From Mesonia algae (lineage in GTDB: Bacteria; Bacteroidota; Bacteroidia; Flavobacteriales; Flavobacteriaceae), in contig NZ_QKYV01000004.1 in the NCBI RefSeq assembly GCF_003253545.1, forward strand, positions 1 to 64,000: a stretch of 64,000 bases of DNA, given 5' to 3'. Below the pieces are notes generated by a model that saw only the letters and a program-made list of their open reading frames with translations, was not told the origin of the DNA and searched no databases. The position numbers and the translations under genes were made by a program. This document shows, piece after piece, positions 34,028-44,700 of this stretch (position 1 is the stretch's first letter; every line of letters begins with the position of its first letter).

Positions 34028-34376
34028 TAATTATTTCTTATTTTGTTTGGTTTTAATTTTTTTTAAATAAATGCCAACGGTCTAGTAATAGTAGCGGTTT
34101 AAAAAGCACTAACTTTTCGGTTAAACAGAGACCTTATTTATATTTACTTACTTTCGTTTTAGTGTTAAAATCGCTAATATTTTTATACATTGTTTTAAGT
34201 TAGCTTTCCACGTCTTGCTTGGTTTTTCCGAAGTTTAAATGCTTGCTAGAAAGTGAGCGTTGGCAAGAAATTCTCTTTTACAGTATTTGATGATGCGTTG
34301 GCTGGGGTAAATTGCAAATGTGTATTGCTTTTACCAAGTTTATTTTTCTTAAATCCAAAATTTAGATTTTTGATTT
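34028..34376. other. Gene-free stretch
   Basis: AT-rich spacer between the 458-aa and 68-aa protein genes. No convincing frame, tRNA, terminator or known repeat family seen. Confidence 0.4.
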
Positions 34377-34583
34377 TTAAGAAGTATGACAGGGTAGGCA
34401 GCAGTAATAACAACCGTTAGTTTGATTGTAGTATTCTTTAGATTTTTGTACAGCACTATCACAATTACTGTATTTTCCTAAAAGAATTAAATTTTTATCA
34501 TTGGGTAAGTGGCTACACGATTCGATATGTACTTCGTGATCGCCGTTTGTTTGTGCATTTTTATTTACATAATAAGTTTTCAT
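34377..34583 (-). CDS. Small cysteine-rich conserved protein, 68 aa
   Basis: Starts MKTYYVNKNAQTNGDHEVHI and ends YYNQTNGCYYCCLPCHTS. The pattern (YYVN..AQ.NGDHEVH....C..LP, then GCYYCC.PCH) is that of a small conserved bacterial family whose C-terminal CxxCC..CH cluster looks metal-binding. No signal peptide. A 32-bp perfect palindrome containing TTACGG-TTAA-CCGTAA lies 54 nt upstream of its start. Confidence 0.8.
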   Translation of the reverse strand: MKTYYVNKNAQTNGDHEVHIESCSHLPNDKNLILLGKYSNCDSAVQKSKEYYNQTNGCYYCCLPCHTS

Positions 34584-34628
34584 AAGAAATGGTTTTAGAA
34601 TGAGGTGGAAAATTAAATGTTTTGATAG

Positions 34629-34660
34629 TGAGTTAATTACGGTTAACCGTAATTAACTCA
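34629..34660. promoter_or_regulatory. 32-bp perfect palindrome with operator core, site 3
   Basis: Core TTACGG-TTAA-CCGTAA (34637-34652) flanked symmetrically by TGAGTTAA / TTAACTCA. It lies between the stop of the 214-aa lipoprotein gene and the start of the 68-aa gene, so it could also work as a terminator, but the core matches three other sites. Confidence 0.7.
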
Positions 34661-34675
34661 TTTATTTAAGCCCAT

Positions 34676-35320
34676 TTATTCTAGGCTAGTACCATCTGTG
34701 AAGATTATTTTTTCAGGAGTCCATACGATGATAAGATCATCTAAGTCTTTAGATTTAAGTATATTATCTTCATCTTTAAATTGATTATAATCAGTGGTGT
34801 AAGTTCCTTTGTAAGTTTCACCAGCAGGAATAGGATCATCTATAGTTAAACTAATGGATTTGATTTCTTTTTCAAAAAGATTTTGAATAGATAATGTACC
34901 TGTAAAAGCTCTTATATCCTGAGCTGCTTTATTTTCAAAAGCAAGACTATAGGTTAAATACTCTTCATAATTATATTTTTCGTAACCTTTATCGTACATA
35001 GCTAAGGTAAGTGCTGTATTTAAGCGTTGTCGCTTTTCCTCTTCTTCTTTTTTAGTTTTTTTAGCTAAAATTTCTTCTTCTTTTTTGTAGTCTTTAGCTT
35101 CCTCTAAAATTTCTCCATACGTTTTTCCTTTTAAGTCGATATCTTTAAATTTTGCACGAATCATCCAACCTGCCAACAGTTGAGTATCCTCCTCACTTAA
35201 ACCTGATTCTTTTAGTGCTTTCCCGTCTTCTTCGAGCATATCTTCGTTGTATTCTCTATCTAAAGGACCAGAGCAAGAAACGATAAGGCTAATAACGAAG
35301 AGTAGTAAAATTTTTTTCAT
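34676..35320 (-). CDS. Unknown lipoprotein with helical N-terminal half
   Basis: 214 aa. Signal KKILLLFVISLIVSC (lipobox Cys ~16). The first half is acidic and helical, including a Lys/Glu run (~90-105). The second half is beta-rich: NKAAQDIRAFTGTLSIQNLF, KSISLTIDDPIPAGETYKG and WTPEKIIFTDGT. This layout resembles FxLYD-type domains that describe how a protein is modified or exposed, but the match is weak. Operator palindrome 63 nt upstream (35383-35398). Confidence 0.75.
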   Translation of the reverse strand: MKKILLLFVISLIVSCSGPLDREYNEDMLEEDGKALKESGLSEEDTQLLAGWMIRAKFKDIDLKGKTYGEILEEAKDYKKEEEILAKKTKKEEEEKRQRLNTALTLAMYDKGYEKYNYEEYLTYSLAFENKAAQDIRAFTGTLSIQNLFEKEIKSISLTIDDPIPAGETYKGTYTTDYNQFKDEDNILKSKDLDDLIIVWTPEKIIFTDGTSLE

Positions 35321-35778
35321 GAGCTTCTAATATTTAATGAATATTTGTTTTTGTAAAAATTTAAAATATTAGGAAGTAATCCTTACGGAATACCGTAATG
35401 TGTTGAATTTGAGTAGTGAGAAGCGATCTTTGATGAGAAATAAAAATAGCCCTATGATCAATTTTGACAAGATAGTAGAGGAGAGGTAGAAATCTATGTT
35501 TAAATTTTTAGCAATAGATATATGAGATTCATCATAAAACTATTTTAGGCCAATACAACATTGATTTTTGAATGGCTGTTTGTAACTCTATTCAGCATAA
35601 TACTGTCGAGATTATAAATTTAAATATGGTTTCCCGTAAACAGCAATCAATTAGTTTAGTTAGTATTGATGTTGTGTAGCAATACCTATAAGATCTTTCT
35701 TATTTATTAAAAACCATTTAAGTATAGTATGATATCAACAGTTTTAGGATTAAGTCAAATAAATAAACCCTAAGTTTT
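35321..35778. other. Regulatory spacer between divergent lipoprotein and nuclease genes
   Basis: 458 nt without a gene. It contains the full operator at 35383-35398 and a half-matching copy near 35628-35638 (TTTCCCGTAAAC), about 140 nt before the PD-(D/E)XK nuclease gene. No terminator seen. Confidence 0.4.
35383..35398. promoter_or_regulatory. Palindromic operator TTACGG-N4-CCGTAA, site 4
   Basis: TTACGG-AATA-CCGTAA, 62 nt upstream of the 214-aa lipoprotein start on the minus strand. Confidence 0.7.
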
Positions 35779-36951
35779 ATGAAGAAAAAGTTAAATAAAA
35801 AAAAGAAAACACTTGAAGATTTAAAAAAGTTTTTACTTGAAAATGATATCCCTAAGCTAAGAGGAAAACCACAAACTTTTTTTGGGATAGCTAAGCAACC
35901 GCATTATGAAGATGTTCTTACTAATTGGTATGCTTTTTTCTTAGATGAAAATGAAGAGCATAATTTTCATGATCTTTTTATACAATCACTTTTAGAACTT
36001 ATTCAAGAGAAAATTGGAGATATAGAATCAAACACACAACAAAAAAAAGAATTAAGATTTGATACGGGTTTTACCTGTGTGACTCAAAAAACTACACTTA
36101 AGAACGGCAGAATAGATTTAGTAATAGAGTCTACAGGTGCAGCCATTATTATTGAAAACAAGGTATATCATTTCTTAGCAAATGATTTGGAAGATTATTG
36201 GAGCTCAACCCAAAAGCAAAGTAAAAATAAAATAGGAATCGTCTTAACTTTACAACCTAAACCATACATAGATCATCCTCACTTTATTAACCTTACTCAC
36301 GTAGAGTTACTTGCTAAAATCTATAATAATATAGGAAGTTATCTGGTAGAGGCAACACCTAAATATATAACTTTTTTAAATGATTTTCATCAAAATATTA
36401 TCAACTTAAGCGCACCTGTAATGAACCCAAAAAACTTAAATTTTTATTATCAATTTCAACAAGAAATTAATGAATTAGTCACTTATAAAAATAAGGTTAG
36501 AGAATATATTGAAGAAGAAATCAAGAAAAGCTTTTCTATCTTAACAGAAAAAGAAAAATTAAATGTAAAACTCAATGAGTCTAAAGGAAATTTAGGAAAG
36601 CGGATTACCTATTTTGAACATAAAGAAAATAAAGACCTTATGTTTACTATAAGTTACCATGGCTTACTAGAAGAAGAGCATTTAATCAGGTTAATTGTAG
36701 AGCTTAAGGGAAAAGCTTTAAAAAATAAAGAGGTCTACGGGAAAATTAAATTTAACGATCAAGAAAAGGAACTCATTAGTGATAGTTTTTATACCTCTAC
36801 AAATAAAGCTTACGCACATTTCGCAATTGAAAAGTATCATTTACAAGAATCTGAAATAGAAAATTTAGGAGAGTATATTGCAGAAAAATTAGAAGAGAAA
36901 GGTTTTATTTCTATCTTCAAAAAATTAGAAGCAGAGCTAGAAACCGCTTAA
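35779..36951 (+). CDS. PD-(D/E)XK nuclease superfamily protein
   Basis: 390 aa. Residues ~100-155 carry the nuclease core: GRIDLVIESTGAAIIIENKVYH (D...ExK), then the strand KIGIVLTLQP. The layout fits the PDDEXK_4 group. The first ~70 residues (PHYEDVLTNWYAFFLDENEE) precede the core as in that family. It is 55 nt upstream of hsdM and reads in the same direction, so it may be an additional effector of the restriction cluster, or a stand-alone defence nuclease. No methylase motif. Substrate unknown. Confidence 0.82.
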   Translation: MKKKLNKKKKTLEDLKKFLLENDIPKLRGKPQTFFGIAKQPHYEDVLTNWYAFFLDENEEHNFHDLFIQSLLELIQEKIGDIESNTQQKKELRFDTGFTCVTQKTTLKNGRIDLVIESTGAAIIIENKVYHFLANDLEDYWSSTQKQSKNKIGIVLTLQPKPYIDHPHFINLTHVELLAKIYNNIGSYLVEATPKYITFLNDFHQNIINLSAPVMNPKNLNFYYQFQQEINELVTYKNKVREYIEEEIKKSFSILTEKEKLNVKLNESKGNLGKRITYFEHKENKDLMFTISYHGLLEEEHLIRLIVELKGKALKNKEVYGKIKFNDQEKELISDSFYTSTNKAYAHFAIEKYHLQESEIENLGEYIAEKLEEKGFISIFKKLEAELETA

Positions 36952-37006
36952 TCTCACTACTTTTTTCTATTTTTACAACAGCCTATATAAAACATATATA
37001 CAATAC

Positions 37007-38557
37007 ATGAATTTAAAACTAGATACGCTCGAATCCTGGTTATGGGAGTCGGCTAATATATTACGTGGATCCATAGATTCGTCGGACTTTAAAAATTACA
37101 TTTTTGGTCTTTTATTTTTAAAAAGAACCAACGATACTTTTGAAGAAGAAGTAGAGCAATTAATGGAAGAAGATGGTAGTAGCCGTGAAGATGCAGAAGA
37201 CGACACTTATTTTGCCTTACCGCCAGAGGCACGTTGGGAGTATCTAAAAACAGTAACCGAAAATATAGGGATAGAACTAGACAAAGCCTTTGCTGCCATT
37301 GAGCGTGAAAACACCTCTTTAGAAGGCGTGTTAACCACTACTAAGTTTGGTGATAAAGACAAACTATCAGACGATGTCATTAAACGTTTACTCAGTCATT
37401 TTAATCAATACTCGTTGCGTAATGCAGATTTAGCATCGCCGCATATTTTGGGAGATGCTTATGAGTATTTGATAAAACAATTTGCAGATGATGCAGGTAA
37501 AAAAGGAGGCGAATTTTATACCCCTCGTGGTGTGGTGCAGCTTATTGTACAACTTATAAAACCACAACCCAAGCAACGGGTTTACGACCCAACAATGGGG
37601 AGTGGTGGTATGCTTATAGAGGCCGCCAACTATATAGCTCAATTACCCGAAGGTAAAGTAGGTAAAAATATAAATGTTTCGCTTTACGGTCAAGAAAAAA
37701 ACCTAAGCACTTGGGCTATAGGTAAACTAAATATGTTGCTGCATAATTTTACCGATGCTAGTTTAGAGAAAGGCGATACCTTGGTAACTCCCAAACATAT
37801 GGAGAATAACGATTTAATGTTATTTGATAGGGTAATTGCTAACCCTCCATTTTCTCAAGGCGAATGGTGGACTCCTGCCGAAACCAATGTAGAAGTAAAA
37901 CTAGATAAAGACGGTAAAGAGAAAAAAGTAACCCCAAAATATAACACCCAGGTTACAGATCCTTACGGGCGTTTTCAATATGGTATTCCTCCAAGAGGGT
38001 ATGCAGATTTAGCTTTTTTACAACATATGATTGCCGTTTTAAAACAGGACGGTAAAGCAGGTGTGGTCTTACCGCACGGCACACTGTTTAGAGGTTCTAG
38101 CGAGGGTAAAATACGTAAAGCCTTATTACAGGCAGATTTGGTAGAGGGTATTGTAGGTTTACCGTCTAAGTTATTTTATAATACAGGTATTCCTGCTTCT
38201 ATCTGGATTATTAATAAAAATAAAACCGAAGCTCAAAAAAATAAGGTAGCCATTATAGATGCTAGCCAAGCTTTTAAAGAAGGCAAAAACCAAAACAGCT
38301 TAGAAGAAGAGCATGTGGCTAAAATTGTAGCCGCTTATAATGCTTACGCGGAAGTAGATAAGTATATGCGAGTGGTAGATGTAGAGGAGATTGCAGAAAA
38401 CGACTATAACCTGAACATCTCTCGTTATATAGATACCACAGAGCCAGAACCAGAAGTAGATATTGCTGCGGTAAAAGAAACCATAGCCAACTTAGAACAG
38501 CAAGAAGCCGACATAGATAAAAAACTAAGTTCATTTTTAAAGGAGTTGGGAATATGA
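37007..38557 (+). CDS. hsdM: Type I restriction-modification DNA methyltransferase subunit HsdM
   Basis: 516 aa. N6-adenine methyltransferase. An N-terminal helical HsdM_N domain (~5-145) is followed by the methylase: FYTPRGVVQLIVQL, motif I DPTMGSGGMLIEAA near residues 195-208, and motif IV NPPF in RVIANPPFSQGEWW near 277-290. The C-terminal helix pair (VKETIANLEQQEADIDKKLSSFL) would contact HsdS. The last 4 nt overlap hsdS (ATGA), as usual in these operons. Confidence 0.96.
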   Translation: MNLKLDTLESWLWESANILRGSIDSSDFKNYIFGLLFLKRTNDTFEEEVEQLMEEDGSSREDAEDDTYFALPPEARWEYLKTVTENIGIELDKAFAAIERENTSLEGVLTTTKFGDKDKLSDDVIKRLLSHFNQYSLRNADLASPHILGDAYEYLIKQFADDAGKKGGEFYTPRGVVQLIVQLIKPQPKQRVYDPTMGSGGMLIEAANYIAQLPEGKVGKNINVSLYGQEKNLSTWAIGKLNMLLHNFTDASLEKGDTLVTPKHMENNDLMLFDRVIANPPFSQGEWWTPAETNVEVKLDKDGKEKKVTPKYNTQVTDPYGRFQYGIPPRGYADLAFLQHMIAVLKQDGKAGVVLPHGTLFRGSSEGKIRKALLQADLVEGIVGLPSKLFYNTGIPASIWIINKNKTEAQKNKVAIIDASQAFKEGKNQNSLEEEHVAKIVAAYNAYAEVDKYMRVVDVEEIAENDYNLNISRYIDTTEPEPEVDIAAVKETIANLEQQEADIDKKLSSFLKELGI

Positions 38558-39789
38558 AAATTGAAAATGAAGCAATTCCTGAAAATTGGGAGGTAATTAA
38601 ATTCAAAAATAATGTAGGACTTCTTGGCGGATATCCATTTGACTCGAAGAAATTCAATGAAGATGGGATAGGTTTACCATTAATCCGAATAAGAAATATT
38701 TTGAAAGGCTATAGCGAGACTTTTTTTAATGGAGAATATCTTAAAGATTATCTTATAGAGAAGAATGATATCTTAGTTGGAATGGATGGGGACTTTCATA
38801 TTAGCAGATGGCAAGGTAACAAAGCACTTCTTAATCAACGAATTTTAAAATTATATCAAATTCCTAATAGCCAAATTAACTTAGATTTCTTTTATTATTT
38901 AGCTCAACCATTTTTAGATAGGGTTCATTTTAGGACAGCAGGAACTACAGTTAAACATCTTTCAAATAAAGATTTTTACAATGCTAAATTTAAACTCCCA
39001 CCCCTCCCAGAACAACAAAAAATAGCAGAGATATTAAGTACGGTAGATGAGAAAATAGCGGTCATCGATCAACAAATTACAGCTACCGAAGAACTTAAAA
39101 AAGGCTTAATGCAACGCCTGCTCACTAAAGGCATCGGGCATACCGAGTTTAAAGACTCACCCCTTGGGGAAATTCCTAAAAGTTGGGAGGTGAGAAAGTT
39201 GGAAGAAATTGCAGAAATAAAAGGAGGAAAGAGGCTTCCAAAAGGAAAGTCATTAATAGAAACAAAAAACTCACATCCATACATAAGAGTAGCTGATATG
39301 AAAATGGGAGGTGTAGATATTTCTAATATTTTATATGTTCCTGATGATGTATTTCCAAGCATAGCAAGGTATATAATTAATAAAGGGGATTTATTTATAA
39401 CCGTAGCAGGTACATTAGGTTTAGTTGGGGAAATTCCTGAGGGGTTAGATGGTGCTAATCTAACAGAAAATGCAGATAAAATAACAAATATAAAAGTAGA
39501 TAAACATTTTTTGTTATATGTATTATTGAGTCCAATTATTCAGAATGCAGTGGAAAGAGAACAAACAAATAATGCACAACCCAAGTTAGCATTGACAAGA
39601 ATAAGAACATTTAAAGTGCCAGTTCCTCCACAAGTTGAACAGCAGAAAATTGCAGGAAGTTTAAAGTGTGTTTTTGAAAAGATAGAGAATCAAAAAGACA
39701 AAAAACAAGCTTACTTACAACTTAAAAAAGGTTTGATGCAGCAATTGCTTACGGGTAAAGTTCGGGTAAACCAATTGTTAGAAGCTTAA
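38554..39789 (+). CDS. hsdS: Type I restriction-modification specificity subunit HsdS
   Basis: 411 aa with two target-recognition domains, each followed by a conserved helix: residues ~8-150 then LPPLPEQQKIAEILSTVDEK, and ~210-365 then VPPQVEQQKIAGSLKCVFEK. The halves differ strongly in their recognition parts, so the target is a bipartite asymmetric site. The segment ELKKGLMQRLLTKG recurs as LKKGLMQQLLTGK, the repeats across which HsdS genes recombine. No second, silent hsdS copy is visible in this window. Confidence 0.95.
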   Translation: MKIENEAIPENWEVIKFKNNVGLLGGYPFDSKKFNEDGIGLPLIRIRNILKGYSETFFNGEYLKDYLIEKNDILVGMDGDFHISRWQGNKALLNQRILKLYQIPNSQINLDFFYYLAQPFLDRVHFRTAGTTVKHLSNKDFYNAKFKLPPLPEQQKIAEILSTVDEKIAVIDQQITATEELKKGLMQRLLTKGIGHTEFKDSPLGEIPKSWEVRKLEEIAEIKGGKRLPKGKSLIETKNSHPYIRVADMKMGGVDISNILYVPDDVFPSIARYIINKGDLFITVAGTLGLVGEIPEGLDGANLTENADKITNIKVDKHFLLYVLLSPIIQNAVEREQTNNAQPKLALTRIRTFKVPVPPQVEQQKIAGSLKCVFEKIENQKDKKQAYLQLKKGLMQQLLTGKVRVNQLLEA

Positions 39790-39796
39790 TGTAGTT

Positions 39797-41440
39797 ATGG
39801 AAGAAAACAGTCATTTCGATAAAAAATCCTTAAAACTTATACAAGGCAGTAAAGCCAACTGGCAGGAACTTGCCAAAGATTGTGTTTGTTTTGCCAATGG
39901 CGTGGGTGGTGAAATACATATAGGTATTGAAGATGATAAAAAACTTCCAGAAGCTACACAAAAGATTTCCCCTTCTTTAGTAGATAAAATAAATAAAAAA
40001 ATACCGCAGCTTACTTTAAATGTGGGGATTATTCCTACCATAGCAACGGCAGAAAACGGGGGAGAGTTTGTTAATTTAAAAGTATTACAAAGTAAACAAA
40101 CCATAGCTTGCACTTCTAACGGTAAATATTATATGCGTGTAGCAGATGAATGCAGACCATTAATGCCAGAAGATATGTCTAGGGTTGCTGCAGACAAACA
40201 AGCCTTTATTTGGGAAGAAAAAGTAGTACGTAAAGTAAAGTTAGAAGCTGCAGATTATCAAAAAAGAGATACTTTATTATCAGATATTATAAACTCAGAA
40301 CGGGTAAGTGGTTTTGTAAAAGATATGTCTAGGGAGGAGCTACTAGAATATTATTTATTAACTGCAGACGAGTATTTAACCAATTTAGGTGTTTTATGGT
40401 TTGGTAGTAGAAAAGACAGAGCTTTACTGCATTATGCACCTACCATTCAGTTTATTAAATATGATGAAACAGGTAATAAAATAAATAAATTACTTTGGGA
40501 TGATTTTACAAAAAACCCAAAAGAATTATTAAATGAAATTATAGCTCTACCAGACTGGAAAGAGTCGGTTGAAATTTCAGATGGTATTTTTAGGAAAACA
40601 ATCCCTAATTATGATATAGAGGTAATACGAGAGATTATCGCCAATGCGCTAGTGCATAAAGTTTATACCATGCGTGGTGATATTTTTATCAATTTATATC
40701 ACGATAGATTAGAGGTGCATTCACCTGGCAGATTGCCTTTAGGGGTAACGCCTTCTAATATTATATCTAAATCTGTACAACGTAATCAACATTTATCAAA
40801 GATTTTTCACGATTTAAAACTGATCGAGAAAGAAGGTAGCGGTTATGATAAGGTTTTTGAAATACAGTTGTTTAACGGTAAACCAGAGCCTATTGTAGAA
40901 GAATGGGATGATCGGGTAATTGTTACTTTAAAAAAACAAATTATAAGTAAAGAAGTAGTTAGGCTAATGTCTAACGTAAATGATGAATATAATTTAAACC
41001 AAAAAGAAATTATTACGTTAGGCTTAATTGCACAAAGTGGTGTTTTATCTGCAATTAACTTGTCTCGTAAACTCTCGTTAAGAAATAAAGATTCTATTAA
41101 ATATTGGTTGGGGAACTTACTTAAAAATGATATTGTATTAAGTAAGGGTAAAACAAAAGCTACCGAGTACTATGTAAACCCAAAGTTATTAAAGAGTGTC
41201 GATTTTAAAGGAAAAACAGATTTAAAAAAGATTGAACCGCACCGTTTAGAACATTTAATTTTAGAAGATTTAAAGATATATGCTCCAGCAGCTAAGGCTG
41301 ATATTCATACAAGAATAGGTTTAGAGATTCACGAAAAGAAATTAAAACGTTCTATAGATAAATTAATAGAAGATGAAAAAGTTATAAAAATTGGAGAAAA
41401 ACGAGGTACACAATATAAGTTATCGGACAAAAAGCAATAA
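39797..41440 (+). CDS. AlbA_2/Schlafen-type ATP-binding regulator inside the restriction operon
   Basis: 547 aa. Residues ~10-130 are an AlbA_2 (Schlafen-like) domain: KLIQGSKANWQELAKDCVCF, NGVGGEIHIGIEDD and YYMRVADECRPL. Residues ~275-375 are a GHKL-like ATPase (HATPase_c_4): IREIIANALVHKVYTMRGD, LEVHSPGRLPLGVTPSNI, EKEGSGYDKVFE. Two winged-helix segments close the protein. Proteins of this kind are common passengers of type I restriction operons, with unknown role. 7 nt after hsdS. Its last codons (LSDKKQ) form the left arm of a repeated hairpin. Confidence 0.88.
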   Translation: MEENSHFDKKSLKLIQGSKANWQELAKDCVCFANGVGGEIHIGIEDDKKLPEATQKISPSLVDKINKKIPQLTLNVGIIPTIATAENGGEFVNLKVLQSKQTIACTSNGKYYMRVADECRPLMPEDMSRVAADKQAFIWEEKVVRKVKLEAADYQKRDTLLSDIINSERVSGFVKDMSREELLEYYLLTADEYLTNLGVLWFGSRKDRALLHYAPTIQFIKYDETGNKINKLLWDDFTKNPKELLNEIIALPDWKESVEISDGIFRKTIPNYDIEVIREIIANALVHKVYTMRGDIFINLYHDRLEVHSPGRLPLGVTPSNIISKSVQRNQHLSKIFHDLKLIEKEGSGYDKVFEIQLFNGKPEPIVEEWDDRVIVTLKKQIISKEVVRLMSNVNDEYNLNQKEIITLGLIAQSGVLSAINLSRKLSLRNKDSIKYWLGNLLKNDIVLSKGKTKATEYYVNPKLLKSVDFKGKTDLKKIEPHRLEHLILEDLKIYAPAAKADIHTRIGLEIHEKKLKRSIDKLIEDEKVIKIGEKRGTQYKLSDKKQ

Positions 41441-41762
41441 ATAATCCATCAATGTCCGATAAAGTGTCCAATAAAATGTCCGATAAAAAGAAATATAGTA
41501 GTGAGTTTGCCAATTATATTTATCGAACAAAATGTAATAAATAGTCAACAAATGTTAGTGGTAATAAAACCGAAAAAACAATAGCTTTCTGTATAATAAA
41601 TAGACTGTGAGGGTTTTAAAATAAAATAAGAAATAAAATTTACGATTTGATTTCTACATCTTATGCAGATTTTAGGAGAAAGAGAATCACAAAATATTTT
41701 ATCGACCAAAAATTAATAAATAATCAATAATTGGTCGATAACTGTACAATAACCATAATAGA
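41421..41762. repeat. Spacer with repeated inverted repeats and a 12-nt tandem repeat
   Basis: Inverted repeat 1: TATCGGACA (41421-41429) / TGTCCGATA (41453-41461). Copy 2 is degraded: TATCGAACA from 41520. Inverted repeat 3: TATCGACCAA (41700-41709) / TTGGTCGATA (41731-41740). The loops share AATAAATAATC. Three 12-nt units TGTCCGATAAAG, TGTCCAATAAAA, TGTCCGATAAAA run from 41453 to 41488. A 30-codon frame at 41452-41544 (MSDKVSNKMSDKKK...) covers the tandem repeat, but I do not call it a gene. Confidence 0.65.
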
Positions 41763-44700
41763 ATGAGTGATACTAGCCAACCAGAATATCTATACAGTGA
41801 GTTACCAGCATTACAGCTTTTTGAGCGTATGGGCTATACCTGTGGTACAGCTAAAAATTTAGATACACGTCAAGACATTAGCGAGGTTATTTTTAAAGAT
41901 CAATTGCTGGCAGCTATCAAACGTATCAATCCGCAGCTTGATGAGAACAATGTGCAAAAAGCATATCACAGCATCACTTCTATTACAGGTACTTCATTAA
42001 TAGAGATTAATAAAGAAATCTGGGAGCATTTACGCGGTTCTAAATTGAGTTTAAAACAAAAAATTACAGGAGAAGAAGTTTTTATTCCTGTTTATTTTAT
42101 AGATTATGAATGTATAGACAACAATGACTTTCAGGCTATAAGTCAATTAAAATACAAAGGTAAAACGTGGAATTCTGCTCCAGATATTACTATTTATATA
42201 AATGGGTTACCCATAGCAGTTATTGAGTGTAAATCGCCAAAAGCCCAAAACGCTTGGGAGTCTGCTTTTGGAGATCTAAAGCATTACCAAGAAAATTCAG
42301 AAAAGTTATTTCACTTTAATCAGTTATTGGTTGGTATCTGGAAAGTAGGAGGTAAGTATGGAGCTATTCAAGCACCTAAACAGTTTTATTCGGTATACAA
42401 ACCACATAAAGAAGAAGAGCTTAGTTTTTTAGGAGAAGAGCCTACACATCAAGATATTTTACTGTACTCTATTTTTCGTAAAGAACAGTTGCTAGATCTA
42501 ATTCGTCATTTTGTAATTTTTGAAAATGAAAATGGGCAACTCATAAAAAAACTACCACGTTACCAGCAGTTACGTGCTACTAATAAAACCATTACACGTT
42601 TGCAAGAAGGTCGTGGTGGGGTGGTTTGGCATACACAAGGTTCAGGTAAATCTATAACCATGGCCTATGTAACAAGAAAATTGATGGCACCAGAATATGG
42701 ATTTGATAACCCAACGGTACTTATCATGACCGACCGTAAAGATTTAGATAGGCAAATCACCACCACTTTTCAAAACATAGGATTTAAAAATGTTACCCAA
42801 GCATCATCGGTAGCGCATTTAAATACGTTACTATCTAATAATTATGGTAAAATTATAACCACTACATTACAAAAGTTTCAAGAAACCGATACCGAAGATA
42901 ATTCAATTCAAGACCAAACTGAATTAGAAGAAAATGAAAATTTCAGAATCGAAAAAAAAGTAGATGCTGATAATAACAAACTCATTAAAACAACTAAAGA
43001 ATTACAACAGGGTAAGTGGGTAGCGATAGATAAAGAAGAAATAGAATTACAACACCTTTCTGATAAAAAGAACTTATATGTATTGGTAGATGAGGCACAT
43101 AGAAGTCATTATGGCTTCTTGGCAGCTTTTATGCGTTCTATACTCCCGCATGCCAAATTTGTAGCATTTACAGGAACGCCTATTAGCAAGGAAGATAAAA
43201 GTACTTTAGGTGAATTTTATGGTGGGCAATATATAGACGTATACACTATTAAAGAATCGGTTGCCGATGGGGCTACCAAAGAATTATTCTATGATGAAGG
43301 CATAGCTCAACTAGATGTTAAAAAGAAAGAGCTGGATAAAGAATTTGATGAGCAGTTTAAAGACACTTCCGAAGAAAAAAAGGACGTACTAAAGAGAGCT
43401 GCTTTGCGTAAATATCAGTTATCCTACAGCAGAATGCGAGATGTAGCGAAACACATTATTACTCACTACAGAGATAAGATTTATACCGACAAGCATAAAG
43501 CGATGTTGGTTACGTCGGGACGGGAAGCAGCCATAAAATATCAAAAGATTTTTAGGGAGTTAGAAAACGAAGGTTTTCATCAATTCACATCGAAAGTGGT
43601 TATTAGTTTAGGTTCGCCAAAAACTGATGAAATCGCTAAAGAATATTATACTGCGGTAGAACATAATAAAGAAAACCCCGACAACCCTATGCCTATTTGG
43701 CTAACGGCACCCGAAGCGGTGAAAACGGTTACAGAAGATTATAAACTTCCGTTTGGTAATGAAAATGAAAAGGAAAAATCTGGTAAAAAGAAATATGATA
43801 ATACTGCATTTTTAATTGTGAGTGATATGTTGCTTACGGGGTATGACGCACCTATAGCCAGTGTTTTATATTTAGATAAAGCCTTAAAAGAGCATAATTT
43901 ACTACAGGCAATTGCCCGAGTAAACCGTTCTAAGAAAGGAAAAGATGCGGGGTATATTGTAGATTATTGCGGTATCTCGTCTTACCTCATTCAAGCAATG
44001 GAAATTTTTAATGGTGATTTAAGACCAGATGATATTTTAAAAAATTTGGCAGAAGAGTTACCACGTTTAGCATTAAATCATACAAAATTAGTATCATTTT
44101 TTAAACCTATGGAAATTGATCGTCTTTATGAACGTGAAAGGTATATAGATGCAGCGATACGCTTTATAGAACCATTAGATAAGCGAGACGAGTTTAAAGT
44201 ATTGCTTAAAGAATTTAATAAATCTATACACATTGTTTTGCCTAACATTAAAGCAATGAAATATGAAAAAGATTTTAAGTTATATAATGAAATAAAACTC
44301 CAAGCTAGAAATTTTTATCCTGATGATGAAGATTTAAAAGTAAGTAGAGAGGAGAGTACAATGTTACAAAATATGATAGATAGGCACTTGCAATCTAAAG
44401 GGATAGAAAACTTATTAGAAGAACCTATTTCTATAATTGATAAGGAGAGGTTTAAAGAAGAAATGATGAACGCTTCTCCATCTACTAAAGAATTAAAAAT
44501 GCGTAACAACCTAAAGCATACTATTAAAGTTGGTTTAGATAAAAATCCAGATTTTTTTAAACCCTTAGCACAACGTTTAGAAGAGCTTTTAAAGCAAAAA
44601 AAAGAACAGAGAATTACAGAAACACAGTTGTTATTAGCTTATGCTGGCTTGGGTGAAGAAATAGCAGTAGAAGATAAAGAAAGTAATGAAAAAGGTTTTG

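Noticed and set aside
33635-34030. 131-aa frame opposite the 458-aa protein
   Set aside because: Phe/Ser/Cys-rich antisense shadow of the basic coiled-coil region.
41452-41544. 30-codon frame MSDKVSNKMSDKKK... after the AlbA_2 gene
   Set aside because: Generated by the 12-nt tandem repeat; may be a decayed extension of the upstream gene but cannot be supported as a gene.
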